Source: Beijerinckiaceae bacterium RH AL1 (GTDB lineage Bacteria; Pseudomonadota; Alphaproteobacteria; Rhizobiales; Beijerinckiaceae). From it: a DNA stretch of 64,000 nt. The notes under the pieces are model-generated. The model ran no database searches. It worked only from the letters and a program-made list of their open reading frames with translations, and was not told the origin of the DNA. Below are positions 29,840 to 40,233 of the stretch, in pieces; within the stretch, counting starts at the first letter, position 1; every line of letters begins with the position of its first letter. Made by a program: the position numbers and the translations under genes. The stretch is from positions 1,984,597 to 2,048,596 of the forward strand of contig LR590083.2 of assembly GCA_901457705.2 (NCBI GenBank), in the 5' to 3' direction.

Positions 29840-31644
29840 CCCCCGCTCGGGCGCGCTGCATCGAGCAGGCGCAACTGCACGCGCTCGCGCCCGCCCCAGC
29901 GGTCGACGGCGAGCGTGCCGGCGAGATGCAGCTTCTCGCCGCGCGCCGCGAGCAGCGCCTTGCCGAGCGGCTCGTCGGCGGCGCGAAAGCAGATCGCGTC
30001 GATCGAGGCGCCATCGCCGGCTTGCACGCGCAGGCGCACGTGATCTTTGCCGACCGGCGCGACATCGGCGATGCGATGCGCCGGGAAGGCGAAGACAGGT
30101 TCTGGGCTGCCCGAGCCGAACGGCCCTGCCCGCTCGAGCTCGGCCACCAGCGCCGGGGTGGCGCCTGCTGCCGTCAACGTCGCGTCGATGGCGAGCGAAT
30201 CGGCTTCGCGCGCGGCGGTCGCCGCGGCTGCAAGCTCCGCTTCGATGAAGGCGCGGAAGGCGCTGACGCCGCCCGCGCCGAGCGTGACGCCGGCGGCCAT
30301 GGCATGGCCGCCGCCCTTCACGAGCACGCCGGCCTCGACCGCGGCGCGCACCGCGCGCCCGAGGTCGACGCCGGGGATCGAGCGCCCGGAGCCGGTGCCA
30401 CCCCCTGGACCTCTGCTGTGCCGCGCACCCTCCGGGAGCGAGATGGCGAACGCCGGGCGGCCGAACTTTTCGCGCAGGCGCCCGGCAATGATGCCGACGA
30501 TGCCGGGATGCCAGCCCTCGCCGGCCGTCACCACGACGGCGGCACCGGCATCGTCAAGTCCGACCTGCGCCAACGCTTCCGCCTCGGCCACCTCCAGCGT
30601 TGCCAGCTCCATCGCCTGTCGCTCGCGGTTGAGCGTGTCGAGCTGGGCGGCGATGGCGTCGGCTTCGTCGTCGTCTGAAAGCGTAAGCAGCCGCGCCCCG
30701 AGCGCGGCGTCGCCGATGCGGCCCCCCGCGTTGATGCGCGGCCCGACGAGATAGCCGAGATGGTAGGTCGTCGGCGCGCCGACCGCGGCGGCGACGTCGA
30801 GCAGCGCGCGCAGGCCGGGGCGGCCGCGGGCGCGCATGACCGCGAGCCCTTTCTTGACGAAAGCGCGGTTGAGCCCGGTGAGCGGCGCGACGTCGGCCAC
30901 GGTCGCCAGCGCGACGAGGTCGAGCGCGGCGAGAAGGTCGGGCGCCGCCTGCGCTCCGAAGAAGCCGCGCGCGCGCAACGCCCGCTGCAGGCCAACCAGC
31001 GCCATCAGCACCACGCCGGCGGCGCAGAGCTGGCCGAGACCGGAGAGGTCGTCGAGCCGGTTCGGGTTGACGACGATCGCGTCGGGCAGGCGCTCCGGCG
31101 CCTGGTGGTGGTCGAGGACGATCGGGTCGAGCCCGAGCGCTTGCGCCTCGGCGAGCGCGGCAGGGCTCGTGGTGCCGCAGTCGACGGCGACGAGGAGCTT
31201 CGCGCCGCGCTGCGAGAGGAGACGCACCGCCTCGACGTTGGGGCCGTAGCCCTCGAAGAGGCGATCCGGAATGTGGATCATGTGCGACACGCCGAGCGCC
31301 GCGAGATAGTCGGCCAGGAGTGCGGAGGAGGCGGCGCCGTCGACGTCGTAGTCGCCGAAGATCGCGATGGTCTCGCGCCGCTCGACGGCGTCGGCGAGCC
31401 GCGCGACGGCACGGTCCATGTCGACAAGGGTCGAGGGGTCCGGCATCAGGTCGCGCACGGCGGGATCTAGGTAGGCGGCGACGGTGTCTGGGGCGATGCC
31501 GCGCGCCGCGAGGATGCGCGAGGGGATGTCGCCGAGGCCGCCGAGCTGGGCGATGGCAAGGGCCAGCGCCTCGCCCGCCGTGTCGAGGCGGGTCGCCCAC
31601 GGCCGTCCCCGCAGCGAGCGGGTGACGCCGAGGACGGGGGTCAT
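29836..31644 (-). CDS. recJ: Single-stranded-DNA-specific exonuclease RecJ
   Basis: A 5'-3' exonuclease acting in RecF-pathway repair and mismatch repair. The 602-residue protein has the DHH-family motifs: DYDVDGAASSALL (DYDVDG at 98-103, motif I), VDCGT (motif II) and VLDHHQ (DHH motif). A DHHA1 domain follows (about 350-460; GEGWHPGIVGIIAGRLRE and the GGHAMAAG motif), and then a C-terminal OB fold. Length is normal. It begins immediately after the stop of the amino-acid permease gene with no spacing, so the two may be transcribed together. Confidence 0.96.
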   Translation of the reverse strand: MTPVLGVTRSLRGRPWATRLDTAGEALALAIAQLGGLGDIPSRILAARGIAPDTVAAYLDPAVRDLMPDPSTLVDMDRAVARLADAVERRETIAIFGDYDVDGAASSALLADYLAALGVSHMIHIPDRLFEGYGPNVEAVRLLSQRGAKLLVAVDCGTTSPAALAEAQALGLDPIVLDHHQAPERLPDAIVVNPNRLDDLSGLGQLCAAGVVLMALVGLQRALRARGFFGAQAAPDLLAALDLVALATVADVAPLTGLNRAFVKKGLAVMRARGRPGLRALLDVAAAVGAPTTYHLGYLVGPRINAGGRIGDAALGARLLTLSDDDEADAIAAQLDTLNRERQAMELATLEVAEAEALAQVGLDDAGAAVVVTAGEGWHPGIVGIIAGRLREKFGRPAFAISLPEGARHSRGPGGGTGSGRSIPGVDLGRAVRAAVEAGVLVKGGGHAMAAGVTLGAGGVSAFRAFIEAELAAAATAAREADSLAIDATLTAAGATPALVAELERAGPFGSGSPEPVFAFPAHRIADVAPVGKDHVRLRVQAGDGASIDAICFRAADEPLGKALLAARGEKLHLAGTLAVDRWGGRERVQLRLLDAARPSGG

Positions 31645-33132
31645 CTAGTCCGTCACCTCGCTGTGGTGCCTGCCGTAGAACCAGTAGATCGCCAGGCCGA
31701 TCACGAGCCAGATCACGAGGCGGATCCAGGTGTCGGCGGGCAGGCCGGACATCACGACGATGGCGCCGAGCGCGCCGAGCGGCGCGGTGACGAACACGGC
31801 CGGCGCCTTGAAGGGCCGCTCCCGCGCCGGCTCACGGACGCGCAGCACCATCACCCCGACACAGACCACGACGAAGGCGAACAGGGTGCCGATCGACACG
31901 AGCTCGCCGACGAGGTCGATCGGCAGCAGGCCGGCGAGGATCGTGCCGATCACCCCGATGATGATCGTCACGACGTAGGGCGTGCGGAAGCGCGGATGGA
32001 TCGTCGCGGCCGACTTCGGCAGCAGCCCGTCGAAGGCCATCGAGTAGAGCACGCGGCTCTGGCCGAGCAGCAGCACCAGGATGACCGAGGACAGGCCGAG
32101 GATGGCGCCGAGCTTGATGAGCGGCTTCAGCCAGACGAAGCCGAGCACGTCGGCGCCGAGCGCGATCGGGGCGGGATCGTTCAGCTTGTCGAACGGCACG
32201 ATGCCGGTGATCGTGAAGGCGACAAGGCAATAGAGCAGCGTGCAGATGCCGAGCGACAGCAGGATGCCGAGCGGCATGTTGCGCTGCGGGTTCTCGCATT
32301 CCTGCGCCGCCGTCGAGACGGCGTCGAACCCGATGTAGGCGAAGAACACCACGGCCGCGCCGCGGAGGATGCCGCTCCAGCCGTAGATGCCGAACTGGCC
32401 GGAGTTCGGCGGCACGAAGGCGCCGGTCGGGTTCGTGGCCTGCACGACCCAGTTCGATTCCTTCACGAACCAGATGCCTGAGAGGATGAACAGGAGCACG
32501 ATCGCCACCTTGAGCACGACGATCGCGTTGTTCACGCGCGCCGACTCCTTCACGCCGAGGACCAGCAGCGTCGAGATCGCGGCGATGATCAGCATTGCGG
32601 GGACGTTGAGCACGTGCCCCGTCATCGACCAGGCGTGGGTCTCAGGATTGAAGGCGAAGGGCCCCTTCGTGTAGGCCTCCGGGATGACGATGCCGATGTC
32701 CTTCAAGAAGGACACGACGTAGCCGGACCAGCCGATCGAAACGGTGACGGCGCCGACGGCATATTCGAGGATCAGGTCCCACCCGATCATCCAGGCGACG
32801 AGCTCGCCCATGGTCGCGAAGGCGTAGGTGTAGGCCGAGCCCGCCACCGGGCAGCACGCCGCCATCTCGGAATAGCAGAGCCCGGCGAAGATGCAGATGA
32901 AGCCGGCCGCGATGTAGGACAGGACGATCGCCGGTCCGGCATATTGCGCGGCGGCGTGGCCGGTGAGCACGAAGATGCCGGCGCCGATCAGGCAGCCGAT
33001 GCCGAGCGAGGTGACGCTGAAGAGGGATAGGGTGCGCTTCAAACCGGTCGTCGCGCCGGCGTCCGTGTGCTCGCTCTCCTCGGCCTGGCGTTGCAGGAGG
33101 TCGATCGACTTCCGCGCCCAGATGTCCGCCAT
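31645..33132 (-). CDS. Amino acid permease, APC superfamily (cationic amino acid transporter type)
   Basis: A 495-residue transporter with about 12-14 membrane helices. It has the APC first-helix motif [20 protein letters not shown], the CAT-family stretch [20 protein letters not shown] and [20 protein letters not shown], which in related proteins lies near the substrate site. It resembles YfnA/cationic amino acid permeases, but substrate assignment from sequence is unsafe. The start is MADIWARKS with GAGGGACG upstream; a longer frame of 58 extra residues has no helix or signal and is rejected. Confidence 0.9.
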   Translation of the reverse strand: MADIWARKSIDLLQRQAEESEHTDAGATTGLKRTLSLFSVTSLGIGCLIGAGIFVLTGHAAAQYAGPAIVLSYIAAGFICIFAGLCYSEMAACCPVAGSAYTYAFATMGELVAWMIGWDLILEYAVGAVTVSIGWSGYVVSFLKDIGIVIPEAYTKGPFAFNPETHAWSMTGHVLNVPAMLIIAAISTLLVLGVKESARVNNAIVVLKVAIVLLFILSGIWFVKESNWVVQATNPTGAFVPPNSGQFGIYGWSGILRGAAVVFFAYIGFDAVSTAAQECENPQRNMPLGILLSLGICTLLYCLVAFTITGIVPFDKLNDPAPIALGADVLGFVWLKPLIKLGAILGLSSVILVLLLGQSRVLYSMAFDGLLPKSAATIHPRFRTPYVVTIIIGVIGTILAGLLPIDLVGELVSIGTLFAFVVVCVGVMVLRVREPARERPFKAPAVFVTAPLGALGAIVVMSGLPADTWIRLVIWLVIGLAIYWFYGRHHSEVTD

Positions 33133-33317
33133 GCTCGTCCCTCGCCCCTGTGGTGTTCGTTCTGAAGGCAGCGTGCCGGAAGCCTGCACGCTGCGATAGG
33201 CTGAGTCACCCACAGGCACGCGACTTGATCCCGACACGATTACAGGCAAAAGACATTGTGATCCCTGCGCAACAGCTGACCGACGGCCCTGCCGGCCGAT
33301 CCACAAGGAATTGCATC

Positions 33318-34082
33318 ATGACGAGCCTGCGAGGCGTCTTGTTCGCTGCGATCATCGGCCTTGCGGCGGTCGCGCCCGCCGTCGCCGGGCAGTTCTCGCC
33401 GGAGCAGACCACCGAGATCCAGGCGATCATCAAGGATTACCTGATCAAGAACCCCGAGGTGCTGCGCGACGCGATCACCGCGCTCGACGCCAAGGAGAAG
33501 GCGGCGGAGGCAGAGACTCGCGCCAAGGCGCTCGCCCGCCTGTCCGGCGACATCGCCGGCGGCCCCGACGGCTTCGCGGTCGGCAATCCCGACGGCAAGA
33601 TCACCCTCGTTGAGTTCTTCGACTACAATTGCGGCTACTGCCGCCGCTCGATCCCCGACGTCGCGCGCCTGATGAAGGACAACCCCGACCTCAAGGTCGT
33701 GCTGCGCGACTTCCCGATCCTGTCGCCCGCCTCGGTCGATGCCGCGATCATCGCCGGCGCCGCGCACCGTCAGCTCTCCGCCGACAAGTTCTGGGACTTC
33801 CACAAGTCGCTGCTCGGCAGCCACGGCCTCGTCGGCAAGGAGCAGGCGATGGCCTCCGCCAAGGCGCTCGGCGTCGACATGGCGAAGCTCGAGAAGGACG
33901 CCGCCGACCCGAAGGTCCGCGCCGCAATCCAGCACACCGATTCGATGGCCAAGGACTTGAACCTCAACGGCACGCCGACCTTCGTGATCGGCGGCGACGT
34001 GGAGGTCGGCGCCGTCGGCTACGACCAGCTGCAGGCCGACATCACCAACATCCGCAAGTGCGGCAAGGCCCTGTGCTCCTGA
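33318..34082 (+). CDS. DsbA-family periplasmic thiol-disulfide oxidoreductase
   Basis: A 254-residue secreted thioredoxin-fold protein. A signal peptide ends at about residue 23 (VAPAVAG). A helical N-terminal region with QTTEIQAIIKDYLIKNPEVL is typical of the Com1/ScsC-like group. The active site CGYC lies at 105-108 and the cis-proline loop is GTPTFVIGG. It probably introduces or isomerises disulfides in envelope proteins; two extra C-terminal cysteines (IRKCGKALC) could form a structural bond. AAGGAATT lies upstream of the ATG. It is divergent from the permease and followed by aroQ after 22 bases. Confidence 0.92.
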   Translation: MTSLRGVLFAAIIGLAAVAPAVAGQFSPEQTTEIQAIIKDYLIKNPEVLRDAITALDAKEKAAEAETRAKALARLSGDIAGGPDGFAVGNPDGKITLVEFFDYNCGYCRRSIPDVARLMKDNPDLKVVLRDFPILSPASVDAAIIAGAAHRQLSADKFWDFHKSLLGSHGLVGKEQAMASAKALGVDMAKLEKDAADPKVRAAIQHTDSMAKDLNLNGTPTFVIGGDVEVGAVGYDQLQADITNIRKCGKALCS

Positions 34083-34104
34083 GCCCAGACGTGACGGCCT
34101 GAGC

Positions 34105-34548
34105 ATGGCTCCACAGCGCATCCACGTCCTCAACGGGCCGAACCTCAACCTGCTCGGCACGCGCGAGCCCCAGACCTACGGATCGGCGACGCTCGCCGAT
34201 GTCGAGGCTGGACTTCGCACGCTCGCCGGTGCACATGGCGTCGCCCTCGAATTCGCCCAATCGAACCACGAGGGCGACCTCGTCACCTGGATCCAGGCGG
34301 CGGGGTGGGCCGGCGAGCCGGTGATCCTCAACGCCGGCGCCTACACGCACACCTCGATCGCGCTCCGCGACGCGATCACAGGGACGGGAGCGAGCGTCAT
34401 CGAAGTGCATCTTTCGAACGTTCACGCCCGCGAACCCTTCCGCCACCGCTCGCTGATCGCCCCCGTCGCGCGGGGCGTCATCGCCGGCTTCGGCGCGCTG
34501 TCCTACGAACTGGCACTGCGCGCGCTCATCGACGACAAGGCCCCATGA
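34105..34548 (+). CDS. aroQ: 3-dehydroquinate dehydratase, type II
   Basis: Dehydrates 3-dehydroquinate in the shikimate pathway. The 147-residue dodecameric type II enzyme has the catalytic tyrosine in NLLGTREPQTYG and the arginine-bearing lid region. The active-site histidines lie in QSNHEGDLV and EVHLSNVHAREPFRHRS. It overlaps accB by four bases (ATGA). The aroQ-accB-accC order is common in proteobacteria. Confidence 0.97.
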   Translation: MAPQRIHVLNGPNLNLLGTREPQTYGSATLADVEAGLRTLAGAHGVALEFAQSNHEGDLVTWIQAAGWAGEPVILNAGAYTHTSIALRDAITGTGASVIEVHLSNVHAREPFRHRSLIAPVARGVIAGFGALSYELALRALIDDKAP

Positions 34549-35024
34549 CTTCGAAGAAATCCGCCGAGAACGGCAACGGCGCGCAGACCGAGCTCGTCGA
34601 GAGCCTCGCCGATATCGCCAAGCGCCTGGACCTCTCCGAGATCGAGTACCAGCTCGGCGAGCTGAAGATCCGCGTCGCCCGGCAGATGGCGACGACGCTG
34701 GTGCAGATGCCGGCGGCGGCCCACGCCCCCGCGGCTGCTCCGGCGGCGCCCGTCGCCGCGGCGGCAGCGGCCGACGCGATGAGCGAGCATCCCGGCACCG
34801 TGAAGTCGCCGATGGTCGGCACCGCCTACCTGCGCCCCGCCCCCGAATCGCCGCCCTTCGTCGACGTCGGCTCGGTCGTGAAGGCCGGCGACAAGATCCT
34901 GCTCGTCGAGGCGATGAAGACCTTCAACGAGATCATCGCCCCCAAGGGCGGCACCGTCACCCAAATCCTCGTCGGCGATGGCCAGCCGGTCGAGTACGGC
35001 CAGGCCCTCTTCGTGATCGAGTGA
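34545..35024 (+). CDS. accB: Biotin carboxyl carrier protein of acetyl-CoA carboxylase
   Basis: Carries carboxybiotin between AccC and AccAD in the first step of fatty acid synthesis. The 159 residues comprise a helical N-terminal region, an Ala/Pro-rich linker (about 55-78) and the biotinyl domain with the biotinylated lysine K125 in [10 protein letters not shown]. The domain also has the thumb insertion ([10 protein letters not shown]) typical of bacterial AccB. Translationally coupled to aroQ and 13 bases ahead of accC. Confidence 0.97.
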   Translation: MTSKKSAENGNGAQTELVESLADIAKRLDLSEIEYQLGELKIRVARQMATTLVQMPAAAHAPAAAPAAPVAAAAAADAMSEHPGTVKSPMVGTAYLRPAPESPPFVDVGSVVKAGDKILLVEAMKTFNEIIAPKGGTVTQILVGDGQPVEYGQALFVIE

Positions 35025-35037
35025 GGCACGCCGCCTG

Positions 35038-36393
35038 ATGTTCGAGAAGATCCTCATCGCGAACCGCGGCGAGATCGCGTTGCGCATCCTGCGCGCGGCG
35101 AAGGAGCTCGGCATCGCCACGGTCGCCGTGCACTCGACGGCGGATTCTGAGGCGATGCACGTCAAGCTTGCCGACGAATCGGTCTGCCTCGGGCCGCCGG
35201 CGGCGCGCGACTCCTACCTGAACATTCCCTCGCTCCTCGCTGCCTGCGAGATCACCGGCGCCGAGGCCGTGCATCCCGGCTACGGCTTCCTCTCCGAGAA
35301 CGCCCGCTTTGCCGAGATCCTCGACGACCACGGCATCGCCTTCATCGGGCCCAAGGCCGAGCACATCCGCACGATGGGCGACAAGATCGAGGCGAAGAAG
35401 ACCGCCATGCGGCTCGGCATCCCGTGCGTGCCGGGATCGAAGGGCGGCATCACCGACGATGACGAGGGCTTGGCGGTCGCCAAGGAGATCGGCTTTCCCG
35501 TGCTCGTGAAGGCAGCCGCCGGCGGCGGCGGCCGCGGCATGAAGGTCGCGCTCACCGAAGCCGATTTGTCGAATGCGCTCGCCACCGCCCGCACCGAGGC
35601 CAAGGCCGCCTTCGGGGACGATGCGGTCTACCTCGAAAAGTATCTCCAGAAGCCGCGCCACATCGAGATCCAGGTGCTCGGCGACGGCAAGGGCAACGCG
35701 ATCCACCTCGGCGAGCGCGACTGCTCGCTGCAGCGCCGCCACCAGAAGGTTTGGGAGGAAAGCCCCTCGCCGGCCCTCAACGACGCGGACCGCACCCGCA
35801 TCGGCGAGATCTGCGCCAAGGCCATGCGCGAGATGGGCTACGTCGGCGCAGGCACGATCGAGTTCCTCTACGAGGACGGCGAGTTCTACTTCATCGAGAT
35901 GAACACCCGCATCCAGGTCGAGCATCCGGTGACCGAGATGATCACCGGCTTCGATCTCGTGCACGAGCAGATCAAGATCGCGGCCGGCTCGCCGCTGTCG
36001 ATCAGCCAGGAGGACGTGGTCATCCGCGGCCACGCGATCGAGTGCCGCATCAATGCCGAGCACCCGACGACCTTCCGGCCCTCGCCCGGCCGCATCACCT
36101 ACTATCATCCGCCGGGCGGCCTCGGCGTGCGCGTCGATTCCGCCGTCTACGCCGGCTACACGATCCCGCCGAACTATGATTCGCTCGTCGGCAAGCTCAT
36201 CGTCCATGGGCGGACGCGCACCGAGACGCTGATGCGGCTGCGCCGGGCGCTCGACGAGTTCATTGTCGACGGCATCGACACCACGCTGCCCCTGTTTCGC
36301 AACCTGGTCCGGAACCAGGACATCCAGAACGGCGACTACGACATCCACTGGCTCGAGCACTACCTCGCCGAGCACGCCAGCGAGATCGCGTAG
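35038..36393 (+). CDS. accC: Biotin carboxylase subunit of acetyl-CoA carboxylase
   Basis: ATP-dependent carboxylation of biotin on AccB. The 451-residue ATP-grasp enzyme starts with [20 protein letters not shown] and has the glycine-rich ATP lid [12 protein letters not shown]. The metal and catalytic residues lie in [16 protein letters not shown], and the C-terminal domain has [15 protein letters not shown]. Length is as expected for a stand-alone AccC. A GTGAGG site precedes the ATG. It is convergent with selO (32-base gap). Confidence 0.97.
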   Translation: MFEKILIANRGEIALRILRAAKELGIATVAVHSTADSEAMHVKLADESVCLGPPAARDSYLNIPSLLAACEITGAEAVHPGYGFLSENARFAEILDDHGIAFIGPKAEHIRTMGDKIEAKKTAMRLGIPCVPGSKGGITDDDEGLAVAKEIGFPVLVKAAAGGGGRGMKVALTEADLSNALATARTEAKAAFGDDAVYLEKYLQKPRHIEIQVLGDGKGNAIHLGERDCSLQRRHQKVWEESPSPALNDADRTRIGEICAKAMREMGYVGAGTIEFLYEDGEFYFIEMNTRIQVEHPVTEMITGFDLVHEQIKIAAGSPLSISQEDVVIRGHAIECRINAEHPTTFRPSPGRITYYHPPGGLGVRVDSAVYAGYTIPPNYDSLVGKLIVHGRTRTETLMRLRRALDEFIVDGIDTTLPLFRNLVRNQDIQNGDYDIHWLEHYLAEHASEIA

Positions 36394-36425
36394 CTAGAAG
36401 CCGGCGTGGTCCGGATTCGACGCAC

Positions 36426-37892
36426 CTACGTCCCGCAGAACGTCCTGTACGGCGTGTTGGGCTCCGGCGAGGCCTTGTAGCGCTCGCAGCCCGGCTGCTC
36501 CTCGAACGGCCGCGACAGCACCGCGAGCAGCGCTTCGAAGGGCGCAAGGTCGCCGCGCTCGCCGGCGGCTTCGAGCGCCGCCTCGACATGGAAGTTTCGC
36601 GGGATATAGGCGGGATTGATCGCGCGCATCGCGGCCGCGGTGGACGACGGGTCGCGGCCCTCCGCGGCGAGCCGGGCCCGCCAGCGCGCCACCCACGGGT
36701 CGAGCGCGGTCGGGTTCACGAACAGCTCGCGCACCCGCTCGATGTCGCCGCCGTCCGCCGCCTCGCTCAGGCCGCGGAAGGTGAGCGTGAAGTCGGCGCG
36801 GCTCTCGCCCATGAGGGCCAGCAGGTCGTTGGCGAGCTCGCGGTCGCCCTCGCGCGCCTCGGCGAGCCCGAGCTTGCCGCGAAGCCCGGCATGCCACGCC
36901 GCCTCGAAGCGCGTCGGGAAGATGGCCAGCGCCTCGTGCGCCGCGGCGACGGCCTTGTCCTGGTCCTCGTCGAGCAAGGGCAGCAGCGTCTCGGCGAAGC
37001 GCGCGAGGTTCCAGTGCATGATGCGCGGCTGGTTGGCGTAGGCGTAGCGGCCGCCATGGTCGATGGAGCTGTAGACGGCGCCCGGATCGTAGCCGTCGAT
37101 GAAGGCGCAGGGGCCGTAGTCGATCGTCTCGCCGGAGACCGAGGTGTTGTCGGTGTTCATGACGCCGTGCACGAAGCCGACCAGCAGCCAGCGCGCGACG
37201 AGATCGGCCTGCCGCTCCGCGACCCCCGAAAGCAGCGCGCGATAGGGGTTCTGCGCGCCGGCCAGGTCGGGATAGTGGCGCGTGATGACATGGTCGGCGA
37301 GCAGCTTGACGGCGTCGGTGTCGCCGCGCGCCGCGTGGTACTCGAAGGTGCCGACCCTGATGTGGCTCGCGGCGACGCGCGTCAGCACCGCGCCGGGCAG
37401 CCGCCGCTCGCGGTGGATCGTCTCGCCGGTGGCGACGGCGGCGAGCGCCCGCGTCGTCGGGATGCCGAGCGCGGCCATGGCCTCGGAGACGAGATATTCG
37501 CGCAGCACCGGCCCAACGGCCGCGCGGCCGTCGCCCATGCGCGAGTAGGGCGTCGGGCCGGAGCCCTTGAGCTGGATGTCGCGGCGTCGCCCGTGCCGGT
37601 CCACCACCTCGCCGAGAAGCACCGCGCGCCCGTCCCCGAGCTGCGGGGAGAAGCCGCCGAACTGATGGCCGGCATAGACCGTGGCGATAGGCTCGGCGCC
37701 CTCGGGCACCGCGACGCCAGCCAGCATGGCGACGCCGTCTGCGCTCGCCAGCCAGTCCGCATCGAGGCCGAGCTCTTCGGCCAACCCCCGGTTCAGCTTC
37801 AGGAGGCCCGGCGCCGCCACCGGCGTCGGCGGAAGGCGCGCGAAAAAGCGGTCGGGCAGGCGCGCATAGGTGTTGTCGAAGGGGATCAGCAT
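36426..37892 (-). CDS. selO: Protein adenylyltransferase SelO (YdiU/UPF0061)
   Basis: A pseudokinase-fold enzyme that attaches AMP to Ser, Thr or Tyr of target proteins, known to link to redox stress. The 488 residues show the family start [15 protein letters not shown], the [20 protein letters not shown] region, the inverted-kinase nucleotide site [11 protein letters not shown], and [10 protein letters not shown] with the metal-binding [12 protein letters not shown]. The C-terminal Cys (TFCGT) corresponds to the redox residue that is selenocysteine in animal homologues. The frame remains open for about 400 further codons upstream across ispDF; that is a GC-rich shadow. The ATG at 37892 gives the family start. 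Confidence 0.93.
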   Translation of the reverse strand: MLIPFDNTYARLPDRFFARLPPTPVAAPGLLKLNRGLAEELGLDADWLASADGVAMLAGVAVPEGAEPIATVYAGHQFGGFSPQLGDGRAVLLGEVVDRHGRRRDIQLKGSGPTPYSRMGDGRAAVGPVLREYLVSEAMAALGIPTTRALAAVATGETIHRERRLPGAVLTRVAASHIRVGTFEYHAARGDTDAVKLLADHVITRHYPDLAGAQNPYRALLSGVAERQADLVARWLLVGFVHGVMNTDNTSVSGETIDYGPCAFIDGYDPGAVYSSIDHGGRYAYANQPRIMHWNLARFAETLLPLLDEDQDKAVAAAHEALAIFPTRFEAAWHAGLRGKLGLAEAREGDRELANDLLALMGESRADFTLTFRGLSEAADGGDIERVRELFVNPTALDPWVARWRARLAAEGRDPSSTAAAMRAINPAYIPRNFHVEAALEAAGERGDLAPFEALLAVLSRPFEEQPGCERYKASPEPNTPYRTFCGT

Positions 37893-38060
37893 TCGCCTGA
37901 CATAAGGTGCACGGCGCCCCGTGCCCATGGCTGTTGGCACGTCCGACGACAGCACAACGTTTGGATGCTGCGTGGCCGAGCATCGTCCACCCCGCCCCTC
38001 CGTTTGACGCTGCCGCGCCGATCGCCCAAAGAGAGAAACCCTCCTCTTATCCTGCAGCCG

Positions 38061-39260
38061 ATGGCGAAATCCCCAACCACCGCGATCCTGGTCGTCGCTG
38101 CCGGTCGCGGCCTGCGGGTCGGCGGCACGCTGCCCAAGCAGTACCTCGACCTCGCCGGCCGGCCGCTGCTCGCCCACACGCTGCAGCGCCTGCTCGAGGC
38201 GGACGCCGGCGCGCAGGTCCTCGTGGTGATCCATCCCGACGATCGCGCGCTCTACGACGCCAGCGCCGAGGGCCTGCTGGACCGCGAGCGGCTGCTGCCG
38301 CCGGTGCCGGGCGGGGCGACGCGCCAGGCGAGCGTCGCGGCCGGCCTTGCCGCGCTCGCCGCCCTGCCCGCGCCGCCCGAGCTGGTGCTGATCCACGACG
38401 GCGCCCGTCCCTTCCCGACCCCCGGCCTGATCGCGCGCGCGATCGCCGCAGCGGCGCAGAACGGCGCCGCCGTGCCCGGGACCGCGGTGACCGACACGAT
38501 CAAGGAGGTCGACGCCGCGCGCCGCATCGTCGCGACGCCGCGACGCGAGGGGCTGCGCGCGGTGCAGACGCCGCAGGCCTTTCGCTTCGCGCTGATCCAC
38601 GCTGCCCACCAGGCGGCGGCGCAGGCCGGCGCACGTGATTTGACGGATGACGCGGCAATCGCAGAATGGGCGGGCCACGCGGTGCATGTGTTCGAAGGAG
38701 ACAGCGGGAACATGAAGGTGACGAGCCCAGAGGACGTCGCGGCCGCCGAGGCGCGGCTCCTGCGCGACTGCCCGGACGTGCGTATGGGCCAGGGCTACGA
38801 CGTCCACGCCTTCGGCCCCGGCGACCACGTCTGGCTCGGCGGCCACAAGGTCGCGCACACGAAGGGCTTGGTCGGGCACTCGGACGCCGACGTGCTGTCG
38901 CATGCCATCACCGACGCGCTCTATGGCGCGATCGGCGACGGCGACATAGGTTCGCACTTCCCGCCGTCGGACCCGAAGTGGAAGGGCGCCGATTCCTCGA
39001 TCTTCCTCGCCGCCGCCGCCGAGGCGGTGCGCGCGCGGGGCGGCATGATCGCCCATATCGACGCGACGGTCGTCTGCGAGAACCCCAAGGTCGGGCCGCA
39101 TCGCGACGCGATCCGCGCCTCGATCGCCGAGGTGGTCAAGCTGCCGCTCGACCGCGTGGCGGTGAAGGCGACGACCTCGGAAAAGCTCGGCTTCACGGGC
39201 CGCGAGGAGGGCATCGCGACGCTCGCCATCGCCACCGTCCGCCTGCCGGTGTCGGCATGA
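38061..39260 (+). CDS. ispDF: Bifunctional IspD-IspF, MEP isoprenoid pathway
   Basis: A fusion of 2-C-methyl-D-erythritol 4-phosphate cytidylyltransferase and 2-C-methyl-D-erythritol 2,4-cyclodiphosphate synthase. Residues 1-230 are IspD (CTP-binding [18 protein letters not shown], then [10 protein letters not shown] and [10 protein letters not shown]). Residues 243-399 are IspF ([14 protein letters not shown], metal ligands D and [35 protein letters not shown]). The fusion is characteristic of many alpha- and epsilonproteobacteria. It overlaps cinA by four bases. The frame is spuriously open far upstream opposite selO. Confidence 0.96.
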   Translation: MAKSPTTAILVVAAGRGLRVGGTLPKQYLDLAGRPLLAHTLQRLLEADAGAQVLVVIHPDDRALYDASAEGLLDRERLLPPVPGGATRQASVAAGLAALAALPAPPELVLIHDGARPFPTPGLIARAIAAAAQNGAAVPGTAVTDTIKEVDAARRIVATPRREGLRAVQTPQAFRFALIHAAHQAAAQAGARDLTDDAAIAEWAGHAVHVFEGDSGNMKVTSPEDVAAAEARLLRDCPDVRMGQGYDVHAFGPGDHVWLGGHKVAHTKGLVGHSDADVLSHAITDALYGAIGDGDIGSHFPPSDPKWKGADSSIFLAAAAEAVRARGGMIAHIDATVVCENPKVGPHRDAIRASIAEVVKLPLDRVAVKATTSEKLGFTGREEGIATLAIATVRLPVSA

Positions 39261-39748
39261 TCGGCCCCGCGACGATCGTAGCCGCGGCGGGCGTGCTCAA
39301 GCTCTACAAGGAGTGCGGGCTGACCATCGCCACCGCCGAATCCTGCACCGGCGGCCTCGTCTCCGCCGCGCTTACCGCCGTGTCGGGATCGAGCGCCGTC
39401 GTCGACCGCGGCTTCGTCACCTACACCAACGCCGCCAAGACGCAGTCGCTCGGCGTGCAGGTGTCGCTGCTCAACGCGCACGGCGCGGTCTCGGCCGAGG
39501 TGGCCAAGGCAATGGCCGAGGGCGCGCTGCATATGTCGAACGCCGACGTCGCCGTCGCCGTCACCGGCATCGCCGGCCCCGGCGGCGCCACCGACGACAA
39601 GCCGGTCGGCCTCGTCTATTTCGCCTGCGCCCGCGAGCACATGCGCACGCTGTCGGTCGAAAAGCGCTTCGGACCGATGGGCCGCGACGGCATCCGCGAG
39701 GAATCGGTGCTGGTGGCGCTCGACCTGCTGCGGCAGGCGGCGGGGTAG
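39257..39748 (+). CDS. cinA: CinA-family nicotinamide-nucleotide amidohydrolase (C-terminal domain form)
   Basis: A 163-residue stand-alone CinA C-terminal domain, predicted to deamidate nicotinamide mononucleotide in the pyridine nucleotide cycle. The active-site region [24 protein letters not shown] and [20 protein letters not shown] match the PncC family. The N-terminal MoCF-like CinA domain is absent, as in PncC. Coupled to ispDF by a 4-base overlap (ATGA). The low-GC island begins directly after its stop. Confidence 0.92.
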   Translation: MIGPATIVAAAGVLKLYKECGLTIATAESCTGGLVSAALTAVSGSSAVVDRGFVTYTNAAKTQSLGVQVSLLNAHGAVSAEVAKAMAEGALHMSNADVAVAVTGIAGPGGATDDKPVGLVYFACAREHMRTLSVEKRFGPMGRDGIREESVLVALDLLRQAAG

Positions 39749-40233
39749 TCCTATACTTACCCCGCCGCGCGTCTTTTTCAAAACGTCAGCGTCTTCTTGG
39801 TTATGCATGCACCCCAAGACAATCATTTTTAAAATCTATAACCTTTTCATGGTGCACTGATGCAAACAAACATTCAAAAGCGTTCAATGTTCGGATCACG
39901 CTACCTTTATGTTTTGCGTCGAAATAGAACGACCTAATTGTCCCTCGCGACATAGACCTTTTAGTCACGCCGCTTTTCTTGGAGAAGCCTCCGGTTTTAT
40001 CCAGCACAGCAAAAAGGACATAGAGCGCTGCATTTTTCATCATCGAAGTTTCGGTCGGGTCGATGCACACCCAGACTCTGCAGAGTTGCGGAAGAAGTTT
40101 CTGGCGCATGGCTTTGGCTCGCGTTGCACTAGAAGATTAACTTTTCCCCCCTCTTTAGTTGCAGGCGACGTTCGACTCCCGGTAGCGAAAGCGCATTCTC
40201 CGTAGATACTTAGCTCACCTTTATTGCTGCCTG
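39749..40233. other. Low-GC island between cinA and ratA, no recognised gene
   Basis: About 485 bases whose composition (roughly half A+T, with runs such as TTTTTAAAATCTATAA) contrasts sharply with the flanks. The longest frame on the minus strand (39801-40109, 102 codons, ATG) encodes a lysine-, serine- and phenylalanine-rich sequence resembling nothing I know, and it lacks a ribosome binding site. An overlapping plus frame (39909-40205) is equally weak. No terminal inverted repeats or flanking direct duplications were found by eye. The codon and base use suggest a recently acquired or decayed foreign segment. Confidence 0.6.

Noticed and set aside
36426-39101. An 891-codon open frame extending selO far upstream, and its counterpart extending ispDF upstream on the other strand
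   Set aside because: Both extensions are antisense to real genes and lack domain content; in GC-rich DNA long shadow frames are common. Family starts place selO at 37892 and ispDF at 38061.
40170-40182. GTTCGACTCCCGG in the low-GC island, resembling the T-arm of a tRNA or the 3' end of tmRNA
   Set aside because: The flanking bases do not form the required 5-base T-stem, and no acceptor, D or anticodon arms are found around it.
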